Assembly (NCBI GenBank): GCA_026126065.1
Contig: JAHCJY010000002.1
Location: 248,001 to 312,000 of the forward strand
Direction of reading: 5' to 3'
Origin: Bauldia sp.
Lineage (GTDB): Bacteria; Pseudomonadota; Alphaproteobacteria; Rhizobiales; Kaistiaceae
DNA length: 64,000 nt
Shown here: positions 15,220 through 25,357 of the stretch, piece by piece
Numbering within the stretch: position 1 is the stretch's first letter
Layout of the letters: each line of letters opens with the position of its first letter
Made by a program: the position numbers and the translations under genes
The notes under the pieces: model-generated
The model's input: only the letters and a program-made list of their open reading frames with translations
Database searches by the model: none
Told to the model about the DNA's origin: nothing

Positions 15220-15999
15220 CTAGGAGGAGAGGTACTCACCCGGGGCTAGCTCGGTGATATTCCGGGGCTCTGTGTGCTTGGTGTAGAAGATCAGGCGCTC
15301 GGCGTCCTCGCGAGTTGTCCGATAGACGGTCTTGTTCTTGATGGAGAGCACCGCCTGCTGGAGCTTCGCCGGCAGTTCGGAGAGGAGCTGGAGGCCGGCG
15401 ATAAGGCGTCCCTGGCGGATGAGTCTTGTGTGGAAGTCGCGCCCATAGAAGCCAAAGTCGGGGACGATGACCTGTCCCTCAGATTGCCCGATCAGGACGC
15501 TCCCCAGCACGAACGCATCGAAGTCGCCAAGCTTCGCTCGGTCGAGCTTAACCACCACCTTGCCTCGGAAGGCCCGGAAGTTCTGGCCCTCACAGAGCAC
15601 CGACTTGAGTGTCGGTGAGAGGAGCATATCGCTCACCGCCGCTACTGCTTCTTCGCTTCCGGGGACGGTCGGCGTGGCTGTTAGGCGATCGAGGCGAGTG
15701 GGTCGATCCACACAGAGCATTCGGGCAAGCTCGCGACGCCCATTGCGTACGGTCAGGGTGTCCTTGCCTTCCGGTGAGGCGGTGTAAACCGTCGCTGCGA
15801 ATTCCCGCGCGCGCTTGTAGTCGATACCGTTGAGGGGGTTGAAGCTGTGTCTTGCGACATCGAACAGCTTGGCTCGGGGAAACCTGGCCAAGAACGCGTC
15901 GGCAATGGGACCGTCGTCTATCAAAATGAAATTCCCACGCGCCAATTCGACGAGGCGCTGTGTTTTGTCCGCGGTGCCGATGAGTAGGTGATTTTGCAT
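15220..15999 (-). CDS. hypothetical partner of the coupling ATPase
   Basis: A 259-residue protein immediately upstream of the coupling ATPase on the same strand. The N terminus LLIGTADKTQRLVELARG..ILIDDGPIADAFL has the look of a strand-loop-helix ATPase start, but there is no GxxxxGK(S/T). The middle contains ARHSFNPLNGIDYKRAREFA and the end contains LSIKNKTVYRTTREDAERLI. It may be an inactive ATPase paralogue or an adaptor that hexamerises with the neighbour. No family name can be given with confidence. Confidence 0.6.
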   Translation of the reverse strand: MQNHLLIGTADKTQRLVELARGNFILIDDGPIADAFLARFPRAKLFDVARHSFNPLNGIDYKRAREFAATVYTASPEGKDTLTVRNGRRELARMLCVDRPTRLDRLTATPTVPGSEEAVAAVSDMLLSPTLKSVLCEGQNFRAFRGKVVVKLDRAKLGDFDAFVLGSVLIGQSEGQVIVPDFGFYGRDFHTRLIRQGRLIAGLQLLSELPAKLQQAVLSIKNKTVYRTTREDAERLIFYTKHTEPRNITELAPGEYLSS

Positions 16000-16267
16000 G
16001 GGCTGGCAGTCGCGGCGCGTAGTATCCCGCGCTTACAGGAACTGCGTGCGGGGAGCTGCCAGCCGCGAAAAAGGAACTGCCCTCTTAATTATCGCATGGA
16101 GCCGGGACATGACGACATTCTCCGATCAGGCATGGCGAGCCCTTTGGATGAAGTACGGAGAGCTTAGCGAGCAGGACGGGGAGGTCTGTGATCCGCCCCC
16201 AATGTGGCCCGCCCCGAGGTATGCTTTTTGGCAGCAAGGAGGACGGAAGATGCCGAGAAAGAGACGA

Positions 16268-16535
16268 GTGCCACTCGACGCCATGGTCCTCCTGCCATTG
16301 CAGGATCGCGCGTGAGGTCAGTTCGGTGCCGTAGTCGCTGACGATCATCAGCGGTCTGGCGCGGGCAATGATGAGCGCGTCGAGTTTGCGGGCGACACGA
16401 ACGCCGGAGAGCGATGTGTCGACTATCAGGGCCAGGCATTCGCGGGTGAAGTCGTCGACCACGACCACGGATCCCGGCCTGGTGCTCTTTGAGCACCGCG
16501 ATGATCTGCTCCTCGCTGTAGCGGCTCTTCTTCAT
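16268..16535 (-). mobile_element. IS3-family remnant with internal deletion
   Basis: The start of an IS3 OrfA (MKKSRYSEEQIIAVLKEHQAG, 16473-16535) is joined directly to the DDE core of OrfB in another frame (VVVVDDFTRECLALIVDTS, RPLMIVSDYGTELTS, WQEDHGVEWH), then stops. The region that normally encodes the end of OrfA and the first half of OrfB is gone, as is the OrfB C terminus. It is not functional. It lies at the boundary between the mobility genes and the efflux cargo, so it may mark how the cargo was acquired. Confidence 0.85.
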
Positions 16536-16823
16536 CTCCGTCTCCTTCCGACGGAATCCAGTTCAAACCGAGGGAACTTCAGGGGGCAACGTCAGTGTCG
16601 AGATCGCAGGAGAATTTTGGTTCCCGCGCCCAGACCGAAAAGTTCCCTCTCGCTCTAAAGGTGAACTCGGGAAATGGCGGCGGAGGCCTCGCCAACACAG
16701 GGCTAGCTGGGCGTGACGAGGCCTCCTTTGGGCTGGAAGATGCGACTCCCCGCCCAATCTGCAGAACCGGCGACAAAAGGGGCTGGGTCGTTTGATGTAA
16801 ATCCGCCGCCCGTTGGTCCACCC

Positions 16824-19016
16824 CTATTCTATTCGCACTACCTGCCGCTCGGCCCCCAATGGCAGGCTCTGTCGGCGCAGACGCTCGCCCTCGACATCCA
16901 CATTGGGCAGAACCCGTTCAAGCCAGCGCGGCAGCCACCACCCAGCACGACCAACGAGCGCCATGAAGGCTGGAACAATCGTCAGACGGACGACGAAGGC
17001 GTCGATCGCAACCCCGACCGCCATCGCAAAGCCCATTGACTTGATCATCTCCTCTCCGCCGAACACGAAGCCTCCGAATACGCTGATCATGATCAGGGCG
17101 GCAGCTGTTACTACACGGGCGCCATGTTTCACGCCGCCGACGACAGCATCGTGCGGAAGAGCGCCGTTGACGAATTCTTCGCGCATTCTAGTAACCAAGA
17201 ATATCTGGTAGTCCATCGCTAGCCCGAAGACGATGCCGATCGTGAATATAGGCAGCATGCTTATGACGGGCCCCGTCGAGTCCAGGCCGATCAGTGAAGC
17301 GAGCCAACCCCATTGGAACACCGCGACAACCGCTCCGAACGTCGCTCCGATCGTGAGCAGGAAGCCGAGCGTCGCCTTTAGCGGCACGACCACCGACCGA
17401 AACACCAGGAGAAGCAGGATCACGGCGAGACCAACTACGACCGCCAGGTAGGGTAGCAGTGCGTCAGCGAGCCGCGCGGAGACATCAAAGTCCAGCGGGG
17501 CCAGCCCGGTGACTCCAATCCAAGCACGTTCTGCCGGCAGCGCTCGGATCATGGCGACCAAGGATTCGGTCAGTGGATCGGAAGGCCCGGTCGTCGGGAT
17601 CACGTTAAAGATGGCGGCATCACCAGCGGGATTCACGAGCGGAGGCGCGACCTGCGCTACACCCTCGAGGCCACTCAGCAGTCCACCAATTGCCGCCACC
17701 GCCGCTGGGCGGTCGGTCGAGGCGGCGACATCGACCACCACCAGCAAAGGGGCGTTGAAACCCGGACCAAATCCGTCCGTGACCAAGTCGTAGGCCTTGC
17801 GCTCCGTTGACTCCAGCGAGGCCGTTGCTGGTCCCGGCAGCGCCAACTCCAGTTGCCACGCTGGTATCGACATGATGCCAAGACCGACTACCGAAACGAA
17901 GAGAACGAGTACCTTATTTCGCGTGACGAACTGGCCCCACCGCTCGCCCCTCGCCGGGCGTGAGGGGCCGCCACCGATCGATTCTCGCCTTCGCCCCATG
18001 ACGCGGTTGCCAGCGAGGCCGACCAGGGCCGGCAGGAGAGTCAGCGCTATAAGGACGGCGATGCCAACGGTAAGGGCGGCCGCGAGCCCCAACACCGTCA
18101 AGAACGAGATATTCACGACCGCGAGCGCCGACAGGGCAATGATTACGGTCAGACCGGCAAACACGACGGCGCTGCCCGCGGTTCCCACAGCCCGCCCCAC
18201 CGCCTCCTCAGGCAGTCGCCCCTCCCCGAGTTCATGCCGATATCGGGTCACGATGAAGAGAGCGTAGTCGATCGCCACGGCGATCCCGATCATGGCGGCG
18301 AGCACTGGAGCCGTCGAAGAAAGCTCAACAAACCCGCTTACTGCTGTGATCATCCCGATACCGATGGCGACGCCGAGCAGACCGGTGAGCAGCGGCAAAC
18401 CGGCAGCAATGAGCGACCCGAGCGTCACCGTAAGCACCAAGGCGGCAACGACTACCCCGATCACCTCACCAATTCCGGTCTCCGGAATGCTTTGCAGGAC
18501 ATCGCCTGCGACTTCGACCTGCAGCCCACTGCCACGAGCCTCAGCCATAGCAGCTAGAAGCGTTTCGCGGGTCTCGTCCCCCAGGGCGAAGGCAGAGACG
18601 GTGTACTGCACCTGGGCAAAGGCGTAACGCCCATCAACCGAAATGGAGCCACCAGGAATGGGTGGCACAACCACGGCCACCTGTTCTCCGCGCTCAATCG
18701 TCGCCAGCAACGTTTGGATCGCCGCCTGCCGTTCCGGGGTGTCAAGTGTCTCTTGCTCGGGAGCGGCGAAGACAATCTGGGCGCTTGCCGGCAAATCGAT
18801 CGCACCCTCTCCGCGGCCCGAAGGCGAGAACCGCTCTGCCTGAAGCTCAAGAGCCTCGATTGCCGGAAGCCCGGGAATTGAGAAACTCTCCTTGGTCGGC
18901 CCGCTCAGTGTCACCGCGGCGACGCCTGTAACGACCAAGGCCAGAAGCCAAGCGCCAAGTACTGCCCAGCGCCATCGAAACGAGAACCGACCGAGCCGAT
19001 AAAGGTAATTGGCCAT
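16824..19016 (-). CDS. MMPL/RND-type multi-helix exporter
   Basis: A 730-residue protein. It has one N-terminal helix (WAVLGAWLLALVVTGVAAV), a soluble loop of about 150 residues, five helices (VIGVVVAALVLTVTLGSLIA, GIAVAIDYALFIVTRYR), a middle linker, then the same plan again (YLAVVVGLAVILLLLVFRSV, GLAMDYQIFLVTRMREEF). The DYALF and MDYQIF motifs are the proton-relay helices of MMPL transporters. Such proteins export lipids or drugs and are typical of actinobacteria, so transfer is plausible. It lies 4 bp downstream of the MarR/GbsR-type regulator and is presumably controlled by it. Confidence 0.9.
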   Translation of the reverse strand: MANYLYRLGRFSFRWRWAVLGAWLLALVVTGVAAVTLSGPTKESFSIPGLPAIEALELQAERFSPSGRGEGAIDLPASAQIVFAAPEQETLDTPERQAAIQTLLATIERGEQVAVVVPPIPGGSISVDGRYAFAQVQYTVSAFALGDETRETLLAAMAEARGSGLQVEVAGDVLQSIPETGIGEVIGVVVAALVLTVTLGSLIAAGLPLLTGLLGVAIGIGMITAVSGFVELSSTAPVLAAMIGIAVAIDYALFIVTRYRHELGEGRLPEEAVGRAVGTAGSAVVFAGLTVIIALSALAVVNISFLTVLGLAAALTVGIAVLIALTLLPALVGLAGNRVMGRRRESIGGGPSRPARGERWGQFVTRNKVLVLFVSVVGLGIMSIPAWQLELALPGPATASLESTERKAYDLVTDGFGPGFNAPLLVVVDVAASTDRPAAVAAIGGLLSGLEGVAQVAPPLVNPAGDAAIFNVIPTTGPSDPLTESLVAMIRALPAERAWIGVTGLAPLDFDVSARLADALLPYLAVVVGLAVILLLLVFRSVVVPLKATLGFLLTIGATFGAVVAVFQWGWLASLIGLDSTGPVISMLPIFTIGIVFGLAMDYQIFLVTRMREEFVNGALPHDAVVGGVKHGARVVTAAALIMISVFGGFVFGGEEMIKSMGFAMAVGVAIDAFVVRLTIVPAFMALVGRAGWWLPRWLERVLPNVDVEGERLRRQSLPLGAERQVVRIE

Positions 19017-19019
19017 AAA

Positions 19020-19553
19020 CTAGTTCCTTGACGGCGCTGTCTTCATTCGGCGCCCCTTGGGTTCCGAACTGCCGGAGTAGGAGTCGAGGAGACCACCAAC
19101 GGCCTGCGAAGATTGGAGAAAGAAGACCGCAAGTTTCATCACGCGCTGACTTGCGGCCCCCATCCCTGGCGCAAAGCCATTCGCTGCCTCGACGAGGTCG
19201 TCATGGGCCCGCTTCATGCGAGCAACCAGCCCAATCAGCAATCGATGATATGGATTGTGTGCGAGCACAAAGTAATCCTGCCGATCGCCCGGCACACCCA
19301 CGCGCTCAAGTACGCCCAACCCCTCGAGCATCCTGGCATTCGTACTGACACTCGCCCGGCTGACCACTAGTCGATCAGCAATTTGGTGGATGCTCAGGGC
19401 CCTGCCTTCAACAAGGAACAAGCCAAAAAGCCGACCGGCGATTCGAGGCATGCTCTCTGCGGCGCAAATCAGCCCCATCTGCTCAATGAAGCGCTCGGTC
19501 AGAGCCTGGTCGCCGGCAAAGTCTCCTGATCGGGCCGCCTGCAATGAAGTCAT
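19020..19553 (-). CDS. GbsR/MarR-type winged-helix regulator
   Basis: A 177-residue protein. The core is LTERFIEQMGLICAAESMPR, IAGRLFGLFLVEGRALS, then the winged helix IHQIADRLVVSRASVSTNAR and MLEGLGVLERVGVPGDRQDYF. This pattern (GR..G.L......S..ELA..L..S.G..S...R.L...G..ER...PG.R) is that of GbsR/MarR-like regulators found next to MMPL or RND pumps. ATG 19553 has AGGAAGG 6 nt upstream; longer frames lack a site. The 3-bp gap to the exporter indicates a shared transcript, so it likely represses its own operon. Confidence 0.85.
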   Translation of the reverse strand: MTSLQAARSGDFAGDQALTERFIEQMGLICAAESMPRIAGRLFGLFLVEGRALSIHQIADRLVVSRASVSTNARMLEGLGVLERVGVPGDRQDYFVLAHNPYHRLLIGLVARMKRAHDDLVEAANGFAPGMGAASQRVMKLAVFFLQSSQAVGGLLDSYSGSSEPKGRRMKTAPSRN

Positions 19554-19796
19554 GCTGTCCCTTCCTGCCTCCAGACTTCGCCTGCTCCAAACTTCGCCCC
19601 AAATTAGGGTCAACAGTTGGCTCAGTCAAGACTGAACGAACTGCACGATTGTCCGAGGGGGTTGCCCGGCTCCTGACTGATTGCGATGACGAGATGCCCC
19701 AACGACGCGAAGACCCGGCGGAGGGTACGACATCGTCAACGTCGGGCGCGACGACGTCGGATACGATCTGAACTGCGCCGCTGCGTGATCGCGCCT

Positions 19797-20312
19797 TTAG
19801 GGTCCATCGCTAGCTTCGAGCCGGCCGGCCTGGTCTTCCTCCCGCATGAGCGGAGGCCGCGCCCGGCGAGAAGCCTTTAGGAGACCCCTCTCCCGCGTCC
19901 ACCGAACAAACGCCTCGATAGGCTCCGTGGTTTGACCGACGATGATGGTAAACAACGTGGTCGCCCGCAGAAGAGCAACCACGACGTCTAACTCGAAAAG
20001 GTCGATCTCCTGAGCAAGGGGTATTTCGTTCCGTAGCCAGGTTCGGGCGGTATTGAAACTTTTGACACCCTCGGGGAGCATTAGGTCTCTCAACTCACGG
20101 TAGACGAAGGAAGCCCTGGCCGTCCGCAGCTGTCTTTCAGCTGCTAGCGCCAGGGTGAGCGCGCAGGGATACTCGCCAGCATAGAGGAGATCGATAGCTA
20201 CGTGGATTTGCCGACGGGCGACTCCTTTCCGGCTGATGTGTTGTTTAGGCTCCGCAATCTGGGGAAGGGAGCGGCTCGTCGAAATGGGCCCCATGGCAAT
20301 GCCTCTCACCAT
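19797..20312 (-). CDS. conserved hypothetical helical protein
   Basis: A 171-residue, mostly alpha-helical protein. The core ARRQIHVAIDLLYAGEYPCA, LTLALAAERQL, SFNTARTWLRNE and FELDVVVALLRATTLFTIIV is a pattern remembered from uncharacterised alphaproteobacterial proteins (IH.AI...F.G....A.TLA.AAE ... NWLKH ... E..V..L.RA). Its helix-rich build is reminiscent of HEPN-like proteins, but the RxxxxH motif is not evident. The start could be 20312 or 20294. It lies upstream of nothing co-directional within 240 bp, so it is probably transcribed alone. Confidence 0.6.
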   Translation of the reverse strand: MVRGIAMGPISTSRSLPQIAEPKQHISRKGVARRQIHVAIDLLYAGEYPCALTLALAAERQLRTARASFVYRELRDLMLPEGVKSFNTARTWLRNEIPLAQEIDLFELDVVVALLRATTLFTIIVGQTTEPIEAFVRWTRERGLLKASRRARPPLMREEDQAGRLEASDGP

Positions 20313-20475
20313 TTCCGGCCCGCTGGCAGTTGGCGAGCCCGGGTATCAAACAAATGCACCGCTGCAAGCAGGATCAGTTCAACAGCATTCCAGAGCGCTG
20401 GGTTTGCTTACATCGCGTGGCCGGCTTTCGCCGTGCCAGCGGCCCCTTGTTCAGCAGCCGGCGGCAAGAAACCGG

Positions 20476-20955
20476 CTAATACAAAGGGCGCTCTGTAAAC
20501 AGCGCTTCGTCCGATATTTCCAATCGCGCAACTAGCACGCTGCAGTCGAGATGCCCAATTAGGTAATTGGACGTCGAACTGTGGAACAATCGAGAAATCG
20601 CGCTGTGCTTGTTGTGGCCCACCACTACCAGGTCCGCACGGATTTCTTGAGCCACATTATAGATTTCCTTCCCGGGATCGCCTGCACTAATGCGCTGCCG
20701 CGGAGAAAATCCCATCCTTTTCAACCGGCGGGCGCCCTCGGCAAGTACGCCATCGTAGGCGACCCGTTGTTGTTCGTCGATTTCCAGAACGCCCCCTCCA
20801 ACCGCAGCCAACCCAGCCACTACGACTGAGGGAGTTGGCAATACAGCGAGTAGGAAGACTTCCGCACTGCAGATCTGCGCGAGCCGCGCACCCTCACGGA
20901 GGGCCAGTCGGCCGATCTCCGAGCCATCGTATGCAAGAAGAATGTTTTTGTACAT
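20476..20955 (-). CDS. universal stress protein (UspA family)
   Basis: A 159-residue single-domain UspA fold: MYKNILLAYDGSEIGRLAL at the start and ADLVVVGHNKHSAISRLFHS followed by STSNYLIGHLDCSVLVAR near the end. The ATP-binding loop G-x2-x9-G-(S/T) is altered: GHNKHSAISRLFHSSTSN lacks the second Gly, so nucleotide binding may be weaker. The family acts in general stress tolerance. It lies 15 bp downstream of the TetR regulator on the same strand, so the two may be co-transcribed and share control with the divergent exporter. Confidence 0.9.
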   Translation of the reverse strand: MYKNILLAYDGSEIGRLALREGARLAQICSAEVFLLAVLPTPSVVVAGLAAVGGGVLEIDEQQRVAYDGVLAEGARRLKRMGFSPRQRISAGDPGKEIYNVAQEIRADLVVVGHNKHSAISRLFHSSTSNYLIGHLDCSVLVARLEISDEALFTERPLY

Positions 20956-20970
20956 GAGTCCCCTAGTAGG

Positions 20971-21597
20971 CTAACGGGTGACTTTGTCCTGCGCGAGCGG
21001 CACCTCCAAATCTACTAAGGCTTGGAGCATCGGAGCTATAAGTGCGACGGCAAGTTCGCTGTCAGAAGCAAGCGGCTCTATCCGCAGATGCAACATCATT
21101 GCAAAGCCGGCGAGGTGGCTGATGATAAGGCTGGCGCGCAACTCTCCTTCTTCACCGCCGATCCAGGCTCCGACCGGCCGAACGAATCGTTCCAGCAGCA
21201 TCCTGCGGACAATCGCCGCGGCTGTCGCATTCTTCACCGAATGTTGGAGCATCAGCAGTCGCGCCGGATCTTCCGACCTTCGCTCAAGCAATCGGCGCGC
21301 GAGCCACTCGCCGAAGTTACTGCGGTCCGGTGGCAAGCGGATCGCGGGACGCGCGGGGTCGCCGACTGCGGCAGCGAAGAGACCTTCCTTGGAGCCGAAA
21401 TAGCGCGCAATCAACGCGGCATCGACCCCTGCGGCAAATGCGACGCTGCGAAGGCCGACCTGATCGAAGGGGGCCTCTCCAAAGCTCGCCACCGCAGCAT
21501 CGAGGATGGCCTTCCGCGTCCCTTCGGCATCCCGTCGGCGAGTCGGCAAGCTTGATATGTCCACGAGACTTTTGGTCATCGTCCGTTGACGTGCCAT
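20971..21597 (-). CDS. TetR/AcrR family repressor
   Basis: A 208-residue protein. The N-terminal HTH is GTRKAILDAAVASFGEAPFD, QVGLRSVAFAAGVDAALIAR, YFGSKEGLFAAAV, all canonical for TetR. The ligand domain ends with a TetR_C-like segment (SLIISHLAGFAMMLHLRIEP, DSELAVALIAPMLQALVDL). The ATG at 21597 is chosen; a TTG at 21603 and an ATG at 21579 are alternatives. It diverges from the DHA2 exporter at 21728, and a duplicated palindromic site at 21577-21625 covers its start. It most likely represses both genes and is released by a pump substrate. Confidence 0.9.
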   Translation of the reverse strand: MARQRTMTKSLVDISSLPTRRRDAEGTRKAILDAAVASFGEAPFDQVGLRSVAFAAGVDAALIARYFGSKEGLFAAAVGDPARPAIRLPPDRSNFGEWLARRLLERRSEDPARLLMLQHSVKNATAAAIVRRMLLERFVRPVGAWIGGEEGELRASLIISHLAGFAMMLHLRIEPLASDSELAVALIAPMLQALVDLEVPLAQDKVTR

Positions 21598-21625
21598 TTC
21601 CAACGCAGTAAGTCAACGAACGATG
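21577..21625. promoter_or_regulatory. candidate duplicated TetR operator
   Basis: GTCAACGNACGATG occurs twice as inverted copies: minus strand 21590-21577 and plus strand 21612-21625 (13 of 14 identical), 21 bp apart. The first copy contains the palindrome CGTC-CGTT-GACG. The sites flank the divergent start region of the TetR gene and exporter, as expected for an autoregulatory operator. Confidence 0.55.
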
Positions 21626-21718
21626 AGGACGGCTAGTGGCTTGGCGTCGTTAGTCCAGCCCCAACCCATCGACCTCTCAGGCCCAAGCCACTGCGAGTAG
21701 CGGCCCTCGTTCTCTTGA

Positions 21719-23290
<1,572 letters not shown>

Positions 23291-23456
23291 AGCTGCCGTG
23301 GTAGTGGCGTTGACAATATTGGTAGTCGGTGTTGTCGGACGAGGCGAGGACTGAAAGGTTAGGGTCCGATCCGTGCTGAGCTTAACGCGGCCTGTCGGCC
23401 CCGCCGGCGGGCGCATCGACAGACCAGGAAATCGGTCGAAACGATGGAGGCGCACC

Positions 23457-23570
23457 ATGTTTTTTTGGTTCGGGGGGGTACCTCCCCCGCCGACGGGGTT
23501 GGAGCTGAAGCTGTGGGTTATCTTTGCGCTTGTTGTGTGCATTCTTGTGGCTGACTATATAGGATATTAG
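23457..23570 (+). CDS. 37-residue single-span membrane micro-protein
   Basis: It starts MFFWFGGVPPPPTGLELKL and continues WVIFALVVCILVADYIGY, a single hydrophobic helix. ATGGAGGCGCACC places GGAGG 7 nt before the ATG. A longer frame from 23373 has no site and an atypical N terminus. Micro-proteins of this kind can modulate neighbouring transporters; here the exporter ends 166 bp upstream. Function unknown. Confidence 0.5.
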   Translation: MFFWFGGVPPPPTGLELKLWVIFALVVCILVADYIGY

Positions 23571-23621
23571 CGGTCGGTTCATCGCGGAAGGTTGGACTTC
23601 AGGATTTTAGCCACTTTCTAG

Positions 23622-23978
23622 ATGAAGACTGCCTTTGGTGCCCCAAGCTCAGGCCAGCTGATGATTTGGTATGTCTATGTTGCCCATTTTTTTGCTGCCG
23701 TGTTCGCGGCGAACGGCATTCCCCACTTCGTGGCTGGCGTGACTGGCCGGCGGTTTCCGACGCCGTTCGCATCGCCCCCGGGCCGGGGACTGTCGTCGCC
23801 GGTCGTGAACGTGGTTTGGGCGGCAGGCAACGTCCTCGTCGCTTGGGCACTGTTGACCTTCGTTTCTGCTCCGGAGCGGCTGCCTGACTCTGATCTCATC
23901 CTAATGGCGCTTGGCTTCTTCATGACATCGGTTGCCCTCGCCGCCGCTTTCGGACGGAGATCGGGAGACGGCGGCTAA
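23622..23978 (+). CDS. conserved small membrane protein
   Basis: A 118-residue protein with three hydrophobic segments: YVYVAHFFAAVFAANGIPHF, PVVNVVWAAGNVLVAWALLT, and LILMALGFFMTSVALAAAFG. The HFFA..F.ANGIPHFVAGVTGRRFPTPF signature belongs to a small uncharacterised membrane family that is widespread in proteobacteria. The true start may be the ATG at 23661 (MIWYVYVAH). Role unknown. Confidence 0.65.
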   Translation: MKTAFGAPSSGQLMIWYVYVAHFFAAVFAANGIPHFVAGVTGRRFPTPFASPPGRGLSSPVVNVVWAAGNVLVAWALLTFVSAPERLPDSDLILMALGFFMTSVALAAAFGRRSGDGG

Positions 23979-24246
23979 TCAGAACGAGACTTTGGCGAAC
24001 TTTGAGGGATGGCCGGCGGGACACCTAACCTCGCCAAAGCTGCATTCAGATTGGAGTGGCTGGTGGCTCCTCAGCGAGGTGCTGACGTTGGATGGCCGCC
24101 CAGCCCAAAGCACTACAACGCGAGGTCCCAGTTCGGCCAATCGACCGCATCCCGCCCGTCGCGAATCGGATCGACCTTAATTGCGAACGGCCCTCGCGAC
24201 GTCAGTCCGATGTTCTTATCGACAAGCAACCGGAGCTCGCGAAAAG

Positions 24247-24444
24247 ATGGCCTATATCGTCACGGGAAGTTTCGCGGAGATGGGAGGGTTCGAAGTTGTC
24301 ACCGAGTCGGCTGATGAAGCGCTGTCGATGGCAAATAGAGCCACCCAACGACACCGAGCAGTAGTTCACATAACCGACACTGACGGCCATCGATACACAG
24401 TGGCGGAGTTTGCTGCACTTGTAGTGGCTCGAACGATAGAGTGA
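24247..24444 (+). CDS. small conserved hypothetical protein
   Basis: A 65-residue protein: AYIVTGSFAEMGGFEVVTES, ADEALSMANRATQRHRAVVH, ITDTDGHRYTVAEFAAL. The beta-alpha-beta pattern (sensing-like strand, helix EAL..A, strand V.I.D.DG..Y) resembles small proteobacterial proteins of unknown function. The ATG 24247 is chosen because the protein-like pattern begins there; the ribosome site is weak (GAAAAG). Confidence 0.5.
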   Translation: MAYIVTGSFAEMGGFEVVTESADEALSMANRATQRHRAVVHITDTDGHRYTVAEFAALVVARTIE

Positions 24445-25143
24445 GCTTGGTTTCCATTTGATCCCGCGGCACGGGACTTCATCGTGTCTGATCATCATCT
24501 CCGCGGCGCTGTGCCCTAATCAAAATGTTGACGAACGCGTCTTCTTGAAAGTCGACACAGGCGGCGAAGAGCGACACAGACCCGATCGCAGGGCAACACT
24601 GAACTCGGCCCGAAATAGGCGAGGCTCAGCGTTGCCACGATGGCTACGTCTTGCGCACCGCTGCGCCTCACGCGATTCGAAACGCTTCTCGCGATTCCTC
24701 ACTGTCCGGACGACGACGCTGGCCGGCGACGCCACCCAGGAGTCGATGGGAGCGCGGTTCCAGGTCTGACGTTGCCCCTGCAGCGCCCTCGGTTTGAACT
24801 GACTCCGTCGGTAGTTGAGCTGCTCCCCATCTTTGTTGGACCACGGAGGTGGGCACCTCCGTCGCGCAGGACGCGAAAGAGCGGCTACCCGCTTCGGAAT
24901 ACGTCGAGGAGATATGCCGACCTCGGCATTGGTAGGCGCGCAAGCACGGTGAACAGTCGCACTGTGCCGCCCACTGTCCGTTGTCGCGTAAGCGCCACGA
25001 CTCAATCACACCAGCCATCGCGCGCCTGTAGTGGTAACGCGGACGCAGATGCGTCCGCGTTGCACGCGCGCGTGGGAAGGGTTGGCTTTTTGGAACTTGT
25101 CCGCGCCAAGAGGCTGAAGAAGCCAAGGGGAAAGGAACTGACC
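24445..25143. other. gap of about 700 bp without recognised gene
   Basis: Several long open frames lie on both strands but overlap each other, are Arg/Ser/Pro rich and lack ribosome sites. The only clear structures are the 26-bp palindrome at 25036 and the terminator at 25144. Possibly decayed cargo. Confidence 0.5.
25036..25061. repeat. 26-bp perfect palindrome
   Basis: Arms AACGCGGACGCA (25036-25047) and TGCGTCCGCGTT (25050-25061) with a 2-bp GA centre. It could be an operator, an origin element or a cruciform. No T-run follows, so it is not a terminator. Confidence 0.7.
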
Positions 25144-25168
25144 AAAAAGCAATCCCCTGGGGGGATTG
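25144..25168 (-). terminator. minus-strand Rho-independent terminator
   Basis: Stem CAATCCCC (25150-25157) / GGGGATTG (25161-25168) with a 3-nt loop, followed on the minus strand by CTTTTTGG (A at 25144-25148). A second minus-strand terminator lies at 25288, so a short minus transcript of about 120 nt may end here. Confidence 0.6.
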
Positions 25169-25287
25169 AGTCGTGGCGGTAAGCCCGACGGATCAGTGTG
25201 GCGGAATAAGGCTTTAGTCCCCATCCATGGGGTACATACAGTGAGTAGTAGCGTTTGTACCCATCTGTGACGGGCTGCTGACCAACG

Positions 25288-25319
25288 AAAAGGGGTCGGA
25301 GTTTCGAACCTCCGACCCC
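25288..25319 (-). terminator. terminator downstream of the excisionase gene
   Basis: Ten-bp stem GGGGTCGGAG (25292-25301) / CTCCGACCCC (25310-25319), then TTTT on the minus strand (A at 25288-25291). It lies 39 bp beyond the stop of the AlpA-like gene and would end the integrase-excisionase transcript. Confidence 0.8.
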
Positions 25320-25357
25320 CATTCCAAAGCTCCTAATAGGGAGCCAGCAGGTCCGCG

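Noticed and set aside
16682..16726. Inverted repeat GGAGGCCTCG / CGAGGCCTCC as a terminator of the MMPL gene
   Set aside because: Loop of 25 nt and no T-run; too weak to call.
24520..25182. Open frames of 150-180 codons on both strands
   Set aside because: Arg/Ser/Pro rich, overlapping, no start signals.
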